Shown one piece after another: positions 35,488-44,455 of a stretch of 64,000 nucleotides of DNA. A program made the translations under genes and the position numbers. The stretch is from Paraburkholderia bannensis (GTDB taxonomy: Bacteria > Pseudomonadota > Gammaproteobacteria > Burkholderiales > Burkholderiaceae), in the NCBI RefSeq assembly GCF_014200455.1, contig NZ_JACHBW010000018.1:1-64000 (forward strand). Reading direction: 5' to 3'. How positions within the stretch are numbered: the stretch's first letter is position 1; every line of letters begins with the position of its first letter. The notes beneath the pieces were generated by a model that did no database searches, was not told the DNA's origin, and saw only the letters and a list, made by a program, of their open reading frames with translations.

Positions 35488-36227
35488 GCGTCGATCTTCC
35501 GTTGATTGAGATCCGCGAGCGCGTCCAGCACCTCCTGCACCGATGCGAATTCGCGTTGCGCGGGCGGCAGTGACGGACGCTTCACCATGACCACCGGCAA
35601 GCCCATTTCGCGCGCGACTCCAAGCTTTGCTCCGGTTGCCGCGCCGCCGCTGTTCTTGCTGACGATCACGTCGTAACGCCCTGTTTTGAAGAGCATCCGC
35701 TCGCCTTCAGCCGTAAAAGGCCCGCGTGCGTCGATCACCTGCGCGCGAGCGTGGCCCGGATGCGCATCGAGACAGCGCACCGTCCAGTGCTGATGCAACG
35801 GCACTTCGCCCAGATGCGCGAGCGGCTCGCGGCCCAGCGTAAACAGCACGCGTGCGTAGGGCTTGATTGCTTCGACCACGCCGGCCCAGTCGTCCACCCA
35901 ACGCCAGTCGTCGCCGGGTTGCGGCTGCCAGGGCGCGCGACGCAGCGCCCAGTACGGCAGCTTCGCCTGTTCGCATGCGCGCGCAGCGTTCGCGCTGATC
36001 TGCGCCGCGTAGGGATGCGTGGCGTCCAGAACACAGCCGATACCCTCATCGGCGAGATAACGCGCGAGTCCTGGCGCGCCGCCAAAGCCCCCCACCCTCA
36101 CCGCGCAGCTCAGATCGGCAGGCACGCGGCCGAGGCCCGCAAGGCTATAAACATGCTCAGGGCCGAGTGCGCGCGCAATACGCAGTGCGTCTCCGGTACC
36201 GCCAAGCAACAACACGCGTGCGCTCAT
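35484..36227 (-). CDS. cobK: Precorrin-6A reductase
   Basis: This NADPH enzyme reduces precorrin-6A to precorrin-6B (CobK/CbiJ family). The 247-residue protein shows VLLLGGTGDALRIARAL (nucleotide site), VLDATHPYAAQISANAARACEQ and FTLGREPLAHL, then NSGGAATGAKLGVAREMGLPVVMVKRPS, all family blocks. Four-base overlaps on both sides couple it to cobL and cobM. Its substrate, precorrin-6A, is made by CobF in the classical aerobic route; no cobF is present in this window. Confidence 0.94.
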   Translation of the reverse strand: MSARVLLLGGTGDALRIARALGPEHVYSLAGLGRVPADLSCAVRVGGFGGAPGLARYLADEGIGCVLDATHPYAAQISANAARACEQAKLPYWALRRAPWQPQPGDDWRWVDDWAGVVEAIKPYARVLFTLGREPLAHLGEVPLHQHWTVRCLDAHPGHARAQVIDARGPFTAEGERMLFKTGRYDVIVSKNSGGAATGAKLGVAREMGLPVVMVKRPSLPPAQREFASVQEVLDALADLNQRKIDA

Positions 36228-37447
36228 GGCTTGATCGCTTCGTACAGCGTCACGGGCAGCGCCTGACGCCAGGTATCGAAGCGGCCAAGCGCTTCGGCCT
36301 CGCCGATGCCGATACGCGTGAGCGTGCCGCCATGTCGTTCACGCCAGGCTACGAGCGCCGCTTCGCTCTGCACGGTGACGGCGTTCGCCACCAGCCGTCC
36401 GCCAGGCGCCAGCCTGTCCCAGCACGTTTCGAGCACGCCCGGCACCGTGACACCGCCGCCGATGAACACCGCGTCGGGCGTGGCAAGTCCATCGAGCGCA
36501 TCCGGCGCGCGTCCCGCGACGAGTTGCAGCGCGGGCACGCCCAGCGCGTTGCGGTTATGTTCGACAAAGCGCTGGCGCGCGGCGTTCGCTTCGATCGAAA
36601 TGGCGCGGCAAGCCGGATGCGAGCGCATCCATTCGATGCCGATCGAGCCGCTGCCCGCGCCCACGTCCCAGAGCAGCGCACCGGGCACCGGCGCGAGACG
36701 TGCGAGCGTGAGCGCGCGCACGTCGCGCTTGGTGATCTGGCCGTCGTGCCGATAGGCATCGTCGGGCAAGCCCGGCGTGAGCGTCCAGGCGTGGGCGGGC
36801 GCTTCATCGGCGGCTTCGCATTCGAACGCAACGAGATTGAGCGCAGCGACTTCGTCCAGATGCCAGGCATCGGCGCGGCCTTCGATGCGCCGCTCCTGGG
36901 CACCGCCCAGATGCTCGAATACGGCAAGGCGCGACGCGCCAAAACCCTGCGCGGTGAGCAAGGCCGCGATGGCTTTGGGCGTGTGCCCGTCGGCGCTCAA
37001 TGCAAGCACGCGCGAATGCGAATACAGATGCCGACGCAGCGCATCGAGCGGCCGTCCCACCAGCGAGGCAACCGTGGTGTCCTGCAAGGCCCAGCCAAGC
37101 CGCGCCGCCGCAAGCGACAGCGACGAAGGCGCCGGCAGCACGCACAACTCAGCGGCCCCAAGCTGGCGCGCAAGCGTCGCGCCGACGCCGTAGAACATCG
37201 GATCGCCGCTTGCCAGCACGCACACCGAGCCCTGGGTATCGCGCAGCACAAGCAGCGGCTCGACGCTGAACGGCTGAGGCCACACCTGGCGGCGCGCCTG
37301 CACGCGCGCGGGCAACATCGCCAGATGGCGCGCGCCGCCCGTCACGACCGTCGCCGCAAAAAGCGCGCGGCGCGCGGCGCGCCCGAGCCCCGCGTATCCG
37401 TCCTCGCCTATGCCGATCACCGTCAGCCACGCTCGCCTGCCCTGCAT
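36224..37447 (-). CDS. cobL: Precorrin-6Y C5,15-methyltransferase (decarboxylating), CbiE-CbiT fusion
   Basis: CobL methylates C-5 and C-15 and decarboxylates the C-12 side chain. The 407-residue protein joins CbiE-like (residues 1-200: AWLTVIGIGEDGYAGL, CVLASGDPMFYGVGATLAR) and CbiT-like (210-400: ALLWDVGAGSGSIGIEWMRSHP) methylase domains. ATG 37447 gives the family length; the open frame continues upstream to 37666 without homology. It diverges from cobG across 229 bases, which contain no B12 box, so a promoter rather than a riboswitch is expected there. Confidence 0.94.
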   Translation of the reverse strand: MQGRRAWLTVIGIGEDGYAGLGRAARRALFAATVVTGGARHLAMLPARVQARRQVWPQPFSVEPLLVLRDTQGSVCVLASGDPMFYGVGATLARQLGAAELCVLPAPSSLSLAAARLGWALQDTTVASLVGRPLDALRRHLYSHSRVLALSADGHTPKAIAALLTAQGFGASRLAVFEHLGGAQERRIEGRADAWHLDEVAALNLVAFECEAADEAPAHAWTLTPGLPDDAYRHDGQITKRDVRALTLARLAPVPGALLWDVGAGSGSIGIEWMRSHPACRAISIEANAARQRFVEHNRNALGVPALQLVAGRAPDALDGLATPDAVFIGGGVTVPGVLETCWDRLAPGGRLVANAVTVQSEAALVAWRERHGGTLTRIGIGEAEALGRFDTWRQALPVTLYEAIKP

Positions 37448-37676
37448 CCGTGCTCCGTCATGCGTTGCGCGCGGCCCGTCTGGATTCGCGGATCGCGCTG
37501 GAAAACGGGCATAATACCGCTTCCGCTGGCGCCCGACGGGCCCGAAAACCGCGAATTTCGCGCGCATTTCGCAGCCTTTGCCGATGCTGCCAGCGCTCGC
37601 GCCGCGCTGATGCCAGGCCACCGCAGCACTGGGCCATGGGTCTGGCGACCGCGCGATCCCCGACACGAGTGCTCCC

Positions 37677-39125
37677 TTGAATCACGACTCGAAGCCCGCC
37701 GCTACGTCTGCTACGTTCGCTTTGTCCGTTACGTCCGCTGCGTCGCCCGCAGCATGGGCCGCTGCCCGCCGTTCGGCATGCCCGGGGCTCGTGCGGGTCG
37801 TCGCGGCGCTCGACGGCGGCCTCTGCCGCGTCCGTTTGCCGGGCGGCGTGCTGCTGTCCACGCAGGCACACGCGATTGCCGAAGCCGCCATCGCCCATGC
37901 AAGCGGCACGCTCGAACTGACGAATCGCGCCAACCTCCAGGTGCGCGGCATCCGCGCGGGTAGCGAGGCGGCGCTCACGGCCGCGCTGGTCGAAGCAGGC
38001 CTCGGACCCTCGAATGCCACAAGCGAAGCCGCCGATCTGTGTATCGCCGACGAACTGCGCAACCTCATGCTCAGTCCGCTCGCTGGCCTGGATCGCGCAG
38101 CGCTCATCGATACCACGACACTCGCCGCGCCCATCGTCGCGATGCTGCAAGGCGAACCGCGTTTCGCAGCGCTTTCGCCCAAATTCGCGCTGCTGATCGA
38201 TGGCGGCGAGCAGCTTGCGGCGCTCGATCATCCGCACGATATCTGGCTGGCCGCCGCCGCGCGCGGCGCAGCCGTGCGCTTCACGTTCGGTCTCGCGGGC
38301 TGTCCCGCCGATGGCGCGCACGGCTCGATTGCCGCCGCCGATGCGATCGCGTTCATTGAAGCGCTGCTGCACGCCTTCCTCGATCTCGCGCAGCCCGGGC
38401 AGACGCGCATGAGGGAAATCGTCGCGACGCATGGCGCGCAAGCCGTGTTGCAACGGGCGCAGGATCACGCGCCGCTCGACATCGCGCACGAGCGCGGCTG
38501 GCATCACCCGGGAGTCGATCTGGCCTTGCGCCTGGGCGTCCATGAATCGAAACACGGCACCGTCTACATCGGCTGCCAGCCGCCGCTGGCGCGCCTCGAC
38601 GCCGCCACGCTGCATGCCCTCGCCACGCTCGCGCGAACGCACGGCGACAGCACACTGCGCATCACGCCCTGGCAAGGCGCGATCCTGCCGAATATCGATA
38701 ACGGCAACGCGCAGGACGTGCTAGAAAACCTGCAGACGCTCGGCCTGATCACCGATCCCGCCCACCCGCTCGCACGCACGATTGCCTGCACGGGATCGGC
38801 GGGTTGCGCGAAGAGCCGCGCCGATACCAAGGCCGACGCCCTGCGTCTGGCCGGCCAATTGCCGCCTGAGGTCCACGTCCACTTGAGCGGCTGCGAGCGC
38901 TCCTGCGCCGCCGCTCATCGCGCGCCGTACACGCTGCTCGCCGTTGCGCCCGGCGCATACGAACTGTACGAACAAGGCGACGACCACCACCAACACGACC
39001 AACAGCACGCGACGCACATGGCCCCATTCGGCCGCGCCGTCGCGAGCCACCTGACGATCGACGCCGCTGCGCAGATGCTCACGCAACTGACTGCCCAGCG
39101 GCCCCGGAGCACCTCTGATGTCTGA
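37677..39125 (+). CDS. cobG: Precorrin-3B synthase (oxygen-dependent)
   Basis: CobG uses oxygen to make precorrin-3B, which marks the aerobic pathway. The 482-residue protein has the sulfite/nitrite reductase-type fold with the [4Fe-4S]-site cysteines CTGSAGCAKSRADT and LSGCERSCAA. I take TTG 37677 as start because no in-frame ATG or GTG lies close; the first 30 residues vary. The DNA at 37700-37750 is a degenerate short repeat (CTACGT/TTACGT). A His-rich loop (DDHHQHDQQHATH) precedes the C-terminus. The stop overlaps cobH by eight bases. Confidence 0.93.
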   Translation: MNHDSKPAATSATFALSVTSAASPAAWAAARRSACPGLVRVVAALDGGLCRVRLPGGVLLSTQAHAIAEAAIAHASGTLELTNRANLQVRGIRAGSEAALTAALVEAGLGPSNATSEAADLCIADELRNLMLSPLAGLDRAALIDTTTLAAPIVAMLQGEPRFAALSPKFALLIDGGEQLAALDHPHDIWLAAAARGAAVRFTFGLAGCPADGAHGSIAAADAIAFIEALLHAFLDLAQPGQTRMREIVATHGAQAVLQRAQDHAPLDIAHERGWHHPGVDLALRLGVHESKHGTVYIGCQPPLARLDAATLHALATLARTHGDSTLRITPWQGAILPNIDNGNAQDVLENLQTLGLITDPAHPLARTIACTGSAGCAKSRADTKADALRLAGQLPPEVHVHLSGCERSCAAAHRAPYTLLAVAPGAYELYEQGDDHHQHDQQHATHMAPFGRAVASHLTIDAAAQMLTQLTAQRPRSTSDV

Positions 39126-39744
39126 TTACATCCGCGACGGCCAGGCGATCTACCGCGAGTCCTTCGCGACGATCCGCGCCGAAGCCGATCTCTCGCGCAT
39201 TCCCGCCGACCTCGAAAAACTCGCCGTGCGCGTGATCCATGCCTGCGGCATGGTCGACGTGGCCGCCGACCTGGCCTTCTCGCCAGGCGCGGGGACCGCT
39301 GGCCGCACGGCGCTGGCCAACGGCGCACCGATTCTCTGCGACGCGAAGATGGTCGCGTTCGGCATCACCCGCACGCGCCTGCCCGCCGGCAACGAAGTCA
39401 TCTGCACGCTCGACGATCCCGCCGTGCCCGCGCTCGCGCGCGAAATGGGCAATACGCGCTCGGCCGCCGCACTCGAACTGTGGCGTCCGCATCTCGAAGG
39501 CAGCGTGGTCGCCATCGGCAATGCGCCCACCGCGCTGTTCCACCTCATCGACATGATCGCGGCCGGCGCGCCGCGCCCCGCGCTGATCCTCGGCATGCCG
39601 GTGGGTTTCGTGGGCGCAGCGGAATCGAAAGCGCTGCTCGCGAGCGCCGCGCACGGCGTGCCCTTCGTGGTCGTGCATGGCCGCCGCGGCGGCAGCGCCA
39701 TGGCCGCAGCCGCCGTCAACGCACTTGCTTCGGAGATCGAATAA
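39118..39744 (+). CDS. cobH: Precorrin-8X methylmutase
   Basis: CobH moves the methyl group from C-11 to C-12, giving hydrogenobyrinate. The 208-residue length and blocks (YRESFATIRAEADLSRIP, RVIHACGMVDVAADLAFSPGA, GAPILCDAKMVAFGITRTRLP, PRPALILGMPVGFVGAAESK) are those of CobH/CbiC. The conserved His of CGMVD...RVIH is present. It overlaps cobG at its start and touches cobI at its end (TAA directly followed by ATG). Confidence 0.95.
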   Translation: MSDYIRDGQAIYRESFATIRAEADLSRIPADLEKLAVRVIHACGMVDVAADLAFSPGAGTAGRTALANGAPILCDAKMVAFGITRTRLPAGNEVICTLDDPAVPALAREMGNTRSAAALELWRPHLEGSVVAIGNAPTALFHLIDMIAAGAPRPALILGMPVGFVGAAESKALLASAAHGVPFVVVHGRRGGSAMAAAAVNALASEIE

Positions 39745-40476
39745 ATGTCCATCAAAGGACGACTGCACGGCATCGGCGTGGGTCCGGGCGACCCCGAACT
39801 GCTCACGCTCAAGGCGCTGCGCCTCATCAAGGCCGCACCCGTGGTTGCGTACTTTGTCGCGAAGGGCAAAAAGGGCAACGCGTTCGGCATCATCGAAGAC
39901 CATCTGGAAGCGCGCCAGCAACAACTGCCGCTGGTCTATCCGGTGACCACCGAAGCGCTGGAGCCGCCGCTCTCGTACGAAGCGATCATCGGCGACTTCT
40001 ACGACGGCGCGGCCGAAACCGTCGCCGCGCATCTGGACGCGGGCCGCGACGTGGCCGTGATCTGCGAAGGCGATCCGTTCTTCTACGGCTCGTACATGTA
40101 TCTGCACGACCGCCTCGCCATGCGTTTCGAAGCCGAAGTCGTGCCGGGCGTGTGCTCGATGCTGGGCGGCGTGGCGGTACTGGGCGTGCCGCTCGTGTAC
40201 CGGAACCAGAGCCTTTCGGTGCTCTCGGGCGTGCTGCCCGAGGACGAACTGCGCCGCCGCCTGGCCGATGCGGACGCCGCCGTCATCATGAAACTCGGCC
40301 GTAACTTCGAGAAAGTTCGCCGTGTGCTGACCGATCTCGGTCTGGCCGATCGCGCGCTTTATGTTGAGCGCGCAACGATGTCGAACCAGCGCATCGTACC
40401 GCTCGATGACGTCGATCCGATGGCATCGCCCTACTTCTCGCTGCTGGTCGTGCCGGGGGAAAAATGGCAACGCTGA
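39745..40476 (+). CDS. cobI: Precorrin-2 C20-methyltransferase
   Basis: CobI methylates C-20 of precorrin-2, the first committed step toward corrin. The 243-residue SAM methylase shows LHGIGVGPGDPELLTLKALRLI, DVAVICEGDPFFYGSYMYLHDRL and EVVPGVCSMLGGVAVLGVPL. It starts next to cobH without a gap and overlaps the following fusion gene by 13 bases, so the four plus-strand genes should be one operon. Confidence 0.95.
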   Translation: MSIKGRLHGIGVGPGDPELLTLKALRLIKAAPVVAYFVAKGKKGNAFGIIEDHLEARQQQLPLVYPVTTEALEPPLSYEAIIGDFYDGAAETVAAHLDAGRDVAVICEGDPFFYGSYMYLHDRLAMRFEAEVVPGVCSMLGGVAVLGVPLVYRNQSLSVLSGVLPEDELRRRLADADAAVIMKLGRNFEKVRRVLTDLGLADRALYVERATMSNQRIVPLDDVDPMASPYFSLLVVPGEKWQR

Positions 40477-42170
40477 GCCCCGCGCTGCATGCACCCGCCG
40501 TGGTCATACTCGGCCCCGGCGCGCTTGCCACCGCACAGCGCGTGAAGGCGCTCTATGCGGGCGCGCAGATTCACGCCTTGCAGGATCGCGCGCAAGGCGA
40601 CATCGCATTCACCGAACTGGGCGAGCATCTGCGCGAACTCTACCGGCGCGGCACGCCGCTCATCGCGCTGTGCGCGGCGGGCATCGTGATCCGCTGCCTC
40701 GCGCCGCTGCTCGCCAACAAGGGCATCGAGCCGCCCGTACTCGCACTCGCCGAAGACGGCAGCGCGGTCGTACCGCTGCTCGGCGGCCTCACGGGTGTCA
40801 ATGTGATGGCGCGCGCGATTGGCGCGGCGCTTGGCATCGCGCCTGCGATCACCACGAGCGGCGAACTGCGCTTTGGCACCTGCCTGCTCAATCCGCCCGA
40901 AGGCTATGCCTTATCGAGTCTCACGCAGGGCAAACGCTTCGTCTCGGATCTGCTCGCGGGCGACACCACGCGCATCGACGGCGACGCACCCTGGCTCGAC
41001 AACGTCGATCTACCGCGCAACGCCGCGGCGCGCCATGCGATTCGTGTGAGCCCGCAGGCATGGGACGGCAATCCGGAACATCTGGTGATTCATCCGCGTT
41101 CAGTGGTTGCGCGCGCAACCGAATCGCCTGCCTTGCTCGCTGAATACGTGCGCGAAGCGTTGGCTGGGAACGGCCTCGCTGAACAGGCGCTCGCCGCGCT
41201 GGTCGCGCCCGTCGAGCACATGGGCGATGCCGCGTTCGAACAGGCGGCAGCGGCGCTGGGCGTGCCGCTGCGTTTTGTCGATGGCGAATCGCTCGACGCA
41301 TTGAAGCTGCCTGAGCCGCATCGACTTATCGAAGCGGGACATGGCATCACGCTGGGCGTCGCGGACGAACCGCTCGACGTCTCCACGCTGGGGCGCGCGC
41401 GCGGACGCCTGACCGTGCTTGGCCTCGGGCCAGGGTGCGCCGATCTGCTCACGCCGATGGCGCGCGCCGCGCTCGACGAAGCGACCGATATCGTCGGTTA
41501 CGCTACTTATGTGGAGATGGCCGGGCCATTGCGTCCGGGTCAGGTGCGCCACGCCACCGATAATCGCGAGGAGTTGCAGCGGGCGCGCCATGCGTTTGAA
41601 CTGGCTTGTGAGGGACGGCGCGTGGTGGTGGTGTCGTCGGGCGATCCGGGGGTGTTCGCGATGGCCGCTGCGGTGCTCGAAGCGCTTGAGGGGGCTGAGG
41701 ATCTGCGCTGGCGTCGTGTCGATCTGCGGATCGTGCCGGGCGTGTCGGCCGCGCTTGCCACGGCTGCGCAAGCAGGCGCGCCGCTGGGTCACGACTTCTG
41801 CATGCTGTCGCTTTCGGACAATCTCAAGCCGTGGGCTGTGATCGAAAAGCGTCTGCATCATGCGGCGCTGGCCGATCTTGTGATGGCTTTCTATAACCCG
41901 ATTTCTCGTGCGCGGCCTTGGCAGCTCGATCGGGCGCTGGAGATCGTGCGCGCGGTGCGTGCGCCGCAAACGCGGGTGGTGCTGGGGCGCGATGTGGGGC
42001 GGCCAGGGGAAACGCTCAGGGCGATGACGCTTGGCGAGCTGCAATCGTCGGATGTGGATATGCGCACGATGGTGATCGTCGGGTCTTCCGCTACGCGGGG
42101 GTTTGGGCGGGAAGGCGCTCGTGATGGCTCGATGGATGAGTGGGTTTATACGCCGCGTTGGTATAAGTAG
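40464..42170 (+). CDS. cobJ: CbiG-CobJ fusion: cobalamin biosynthesis CbiG domain plus precorrin-3B C17-methyltransferase
   Basis: The 568-residue protein has a CbiG N-terminal/central part (residues 10-190: GTPLIALCAAGIVIRCLAPLL, TSGELRFGTCLL), a CbiG C-terminal (CobE-like) part (200-310) and a CobJ/CbiH methylase (312-568: LTVLGLGPGCADLLTPMARAAL, VVVVSSGDPGVFAMAAAVLE, VPGVSAALATAAQAGAPLGHDFC). CobJ methylates C-17 with ring contraction. CbiG opens the lactone formed in the anaerobic route; its pairing with the aerobic CobG is notable. A separate cobE lies at 51143. Confidence 0.92.
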   Translation: MATLSPALHAPAVVILGPGALATAQRVKALYAGAQIHALQDRAQGDIAFTELGEHLRELYRRGTPLIALCAAGIVIRCLAPLLANKGIEPPVLALAEDGSAVVPLLGGLTGVNVMARAIGAALGIAPAITTSGELRFGTCLLNPPEGYALSSLTQGKRFVSDLLAGDTTRIDGDAPWLDNVDLPRNAAARHAIRVSPQAWDGNPEHLVIHPRSVVARATESPALLAEYVREALAGNGLAEQALAALVAPVEHMGDAAFEQAAAALGVPLRFVDGESLDALKLPEPHRLIEAGHGITLGVADEPLDVSTLGRARGRLTVLGLGPGCADLLTPMARAALDEATDIVGYATYVEMAGPLRPGQVRHATDNREELQRARHAFELACEGRRVVVVSSGDPGVFAMAAAVLEALEGAEDLRWRRVDLRIVPGVSAALATAAQAGAPLGHDFCMLSLSDNLKPWAVIEKRLHHAALADLVMAFYNPISRARPWQLDRALEIVRAVRAPQTRVVLGRDVGRPGETLRAMTLGELQSSDVDMRTMVIVGSSATRGFGREGARDGSMDEWVYTPRWYK

Positions 42171-42173
42171 CGC

Positions 42174-42692
42174 GTTGGCATTTCCTTGTGATCGTGTCGG
42201 TCTATTAGCGTTGCCCCTGTGCGGGGCGGCACCTACTTTTCTTTGCCGCGGCAAAGAAAAGTAGGCAAAAGAAAGCCGCTCAAACCGCTAAATTGACGCC
42301 GTCCACCTCTCGCCCATCTACGGAGTGGTGACTGGGCATTGCTCCCACCACGCGCCCAATATCGGAGTGACAAGGCAGTCATTCATCCCGTTGTTCGCTG
42401 CGCTCACAACGGTTGGGTCTGCGAAGGAAGGCGCAAACCTGCGGTTTGCGTAATGCCCCACGGGGCGCTTGCGCCCCCGGATGTGCGGGTGGCACCACTC
42501 CGATATTGGGCGCGTGATGCGGGCGCTGCCCGGGCGCCACTCTGTTTTATAGGCTGTAGGTGTACCGCGAAGCACTGGCGGTGGTAGCGGCTTTCTTTTG
42601 CCTACTTTTCTTTGCCGCGGCAAAGAAAAGTAGGTGCTGCCCCGCACAGGGGCAACGCTAATAGACCGACACGACAACAAGGAAATGCCAAC
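42174..42692. repeat. Nested palindromic repeat element with 107-bp terminal inverted repeats
   Basis: Arms at 42174-42280 and 42586-42692 are inverted copies with three mismatches in 107 bases. Each arm holds a perfect 34-bp palindrome (42232-42265 and 42601-42634) centred on CCGCGG and bounded by CCTAC/GTAGG. Inside, a second pair of perfect 21-bp inverted repeats lies at 42349-42369 and 42496-42516. No protein-coding frame in the core is convincing. I recall motifs of the CCTACTTTTCTTTGCC kind being common in Burkholderia and Paraburkholderia genomes. It lies between the end of the cobJ operon and a PilZ-like gene, where it could also act as a terminator. Confidence 0.85.
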
Positions 42693-42793
42693 ACAACAAT
42701 CCACCCAGCATAACCACAACCCACCCCCACCCTAAAACTCCGCGCAATCGCGCCGTAAACACAGTGATCCCATCACCCGCAGGACGCGCGCCG

Positions 42794-43744
42794 ATGACCG
42801 ATAGCATTGAAGCCACCGAGGCTGCCCCCACTCCGACAGCGGCCCCCGTGGACGCCCCCACCGCCCCCCTCTCCCCCGCCGACATCGCACTCGGCCAGCC
42901 ACTCGACTGGCCGCTCGTCGATGCCGACGGCACGCCACTGCTCGACGTCGGCGCGACGCTCATAGGCGAAATGGAACGCGACTTCCTGTTTCGCCACTTC
43001 GCCCCGCGACGCGGCGACTGCGAGCCGCCCCCCAGCGAGCCCGTCCCCCCCCAGCAACAGGACACCGCCCTCGCCGTCCGCGACCTGCATCTGACGATCG
43101 GCGCGCTCATGGGCCTGCGCCCGCAACAGGGCGCGAGCGGCGCGCCCATGCATCCGTGCAAGCTGATCGGCGTCGCGCCCAATGAAGCGATCTTCGTCAC
43201 CCTTCCCTACGTGGATCGTCGCCCGATAGAAATCACCCCCGGCGAGAACGTCGAAATCGTCGCGATCGCGAGCCACGCCGTTTATCGCTTCGTCTGCACG
43301 GTTCACGCGATGTATCAGGCGCCGCTTGGCTACCTGCTGCTGTCGAAGCCCGCCAATATCCGCATGCTGCGCGAGCGCAAATCGATCCGCGTACGCGCGC
43401 AGTTTCCGGTGCGCTTTGGCATCGGCGAGGAAACCACGGGTTATCAAGGTGTCGCGCTCGCACGCGGCGTCAGTGCGCTCGGGCTGTCGATCGCCGCGCC
43501 GTGGGCGCTCGCCAAGGTCGGCGAGCGTCTGCGCGTGGCCTGGCGGCTGCGCTCGGGCGAACTCGATTCGATCATCGAGACCAGCGCCGTCGTGCGTAAC
43601 GTCCATCAGGAAGACGGCCCCGAGCCGCTCGTCACGCTCGGTCTCGAACTCGATAGACTCTCGCCCGCCGACCAGATGGCGATGAAGGTCTACGTGTTCG
43701 ATCGTCAGGACGACGTGCTGTACTGGACCGGCGCGGCCCGCTAA
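42794..43744 (+). CDS. PilZ/YcgR-like flagellar brake family protein
   Basis: The 316-residue protein has an Ala/Pro-rich lead (1-35), an N-terminal beta domain (60-200, YcgR_N-like) and a C-terminal PilZ-like barrel from about 205 with RKSIRVRAQFPVRFGIG (the RxxxR element) and LARGVSALGLSIAAPWAL, where the usual D/NxSxxG is changed to GVSALG. c-di-GMP binding may thus be weak or lost. Start ATG 42794. No flagellar genes are near. It converges on the chlD frame. Confidence 0.7.
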   Translation: MTDSIEATEAAPTPTAAPVDAPTAPLSPADIALGQPLDWPLVDADGTPLLDVGATLIGEMERDFLFRHFAPRRGDCEPPPSEPVPPQQQDTALAVRDLHLTIGALMGLRPQQGASGAPMHPCKLIGVAPNEAIFVTLPYVDRRPIEITPGENVEIVAIASHAVYRFVCTVHAMYQAPLGYLLLSKPANIRMLRERKSIRVRAQFPVRFGIGEETTGYQGVALARGVSALGLSIAAPWALAKVGERLRVAWRLRSGELDSIIETSAVVRNVHQEDGPEPLVTLGLELDRLSPADQMAMKVYVFDRQDDVLYWTGAAR

Positions 43745-43756
43745 AGCGACCAGTTA

Positions 43757-44449
43757 CTACGAAAGCGACCGGTCGATCAGCGCATCCACATCGACGCACT
43801 CGCCTTGCCACGCCTGCGCCAGCGCATGACAGCGCCCGAGGCGCAGGTTCGAGGCCTCGCAATCGACCACGGTGATGTGGTCCGCCAGCCGCGGTCGCGC
43901 GGGCCATTGCGTGGTGCGGCCGTCGCTGAAAAGCCAGAGGTGGCGTTCACGCGCCGGGTCGCGCCGCGCCGCCGCGTCGAGCAGTTGCGAGGCGCGCGCA
44001 ATGCCCGCGTCCAGCGGCGTGCCGCCTCCACCACCGATGGGCGCAAGCCAGCGCTCGTTCCACCAGCGCGGCACCGCAGGCCCGAAGCGCAGTTCGGCGT
44101 GCGCGCCGCCAAAGCAGATCAAGGCCACTTCCACGCGTTCGGCGCGCGCGCGATCGAATAGCGCAATCAGCAGCCCTTTGGCAAGCGCAAGCTGACCATG
44201 TGCGAGCATCGACGCCGAACAATCGAGCACGAAGCAATGCAGCGCGCCGGTGCCGGTCTTGCGCTGCGCGTAGCGCAGGTGTTCCGCGCGCAGCGCAGTG
44301 CCGCGTTTGGCGGCGAGCGTGGCGGGCCATGCAAGGCGCGCGCCAGGCTCGGGTTGGCGCGCGATGCGCGCTCGCGCGGCTCCTGGACCTTCACGCCGTC
44401 GTGCGCCGCCCTGTGCCTGGGCAGCGGTCCTTGCCCGACGGGTCAGCGT
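43757..44449 (-). CDS. chlD: VWA (ChlD-like) domain of cobalt chelatase, read by -1 frameshift from the ATPase gene
   Basis: The frame holds a full MIDAS site: LDCSASM, GGGGTPLDAG and FSDG, as in ChlD/BchD/CobT C-termini. It is open from the A run at 44449-44455 down to 43757, but contains no ATG, GTG or TTG before the GTG of FVLDCSAS, inside the metal site itself. The upstream stretch (LRAEHLRYAQRKTGTGALHC) is conserved-looking chelatase linker, so it must be translated. A -1 slip at the A run makes one 579-residue ATPase-VWA protein. A sequencing error in the A run is the alternative. Confidence 0.8.
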   Translation of the reverse strand, partial: TLTRRARTAAQAQGGARRREGPGAARARIARQPEPGARLAWPATLAAKRGTALRAEHLRYAQRKTGTGALHCFVLDCSASMLAHGQLALAKGLLIALFDRARAERVEVALICFGGAHAELRFGPAVPRWWNERWLAPIGGGGGTPLDAGIARASQLLDAAARRDPARERHLWLFSDGRTTQWPARPRLADHITVVDCEASNLRLGRCHALAQAWQGECVDVDALIDRSLS

Positions 44450-44455
44450 TTTTTT
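44419..44455 (-). promoter_or_regulatory. Candidate -1 frameshift signal: A-run slippery site plus hairpin
   Basis: On the minus strand the ATPase codons GCA AAA AAA CGC TGA contain seven A (44455-44449); slipping back by one base reads AAA AAA ACG CTG into the VWA frame. Twelve bases downstream GGGCA (44436-44432) can pair with TGCCC (44423-44419), a possible stimulator. Seven A could also allow transcriptional slippage. Confidence 0.7.

Noticed and set aside
37447..37676. A second cobalamin riboswitch between cobL and cobG
   Set aside because: No GCCACT core or CCGCAACGG segment is found on either strand.
43757..44230. VWA protein as an independent gene starting at the in-frame codon of LDCSASM
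   Set aside because: That start would drop the strand before the metal site; the upstream frame is open and conserved-looking, so frameshift fusion explains it better.
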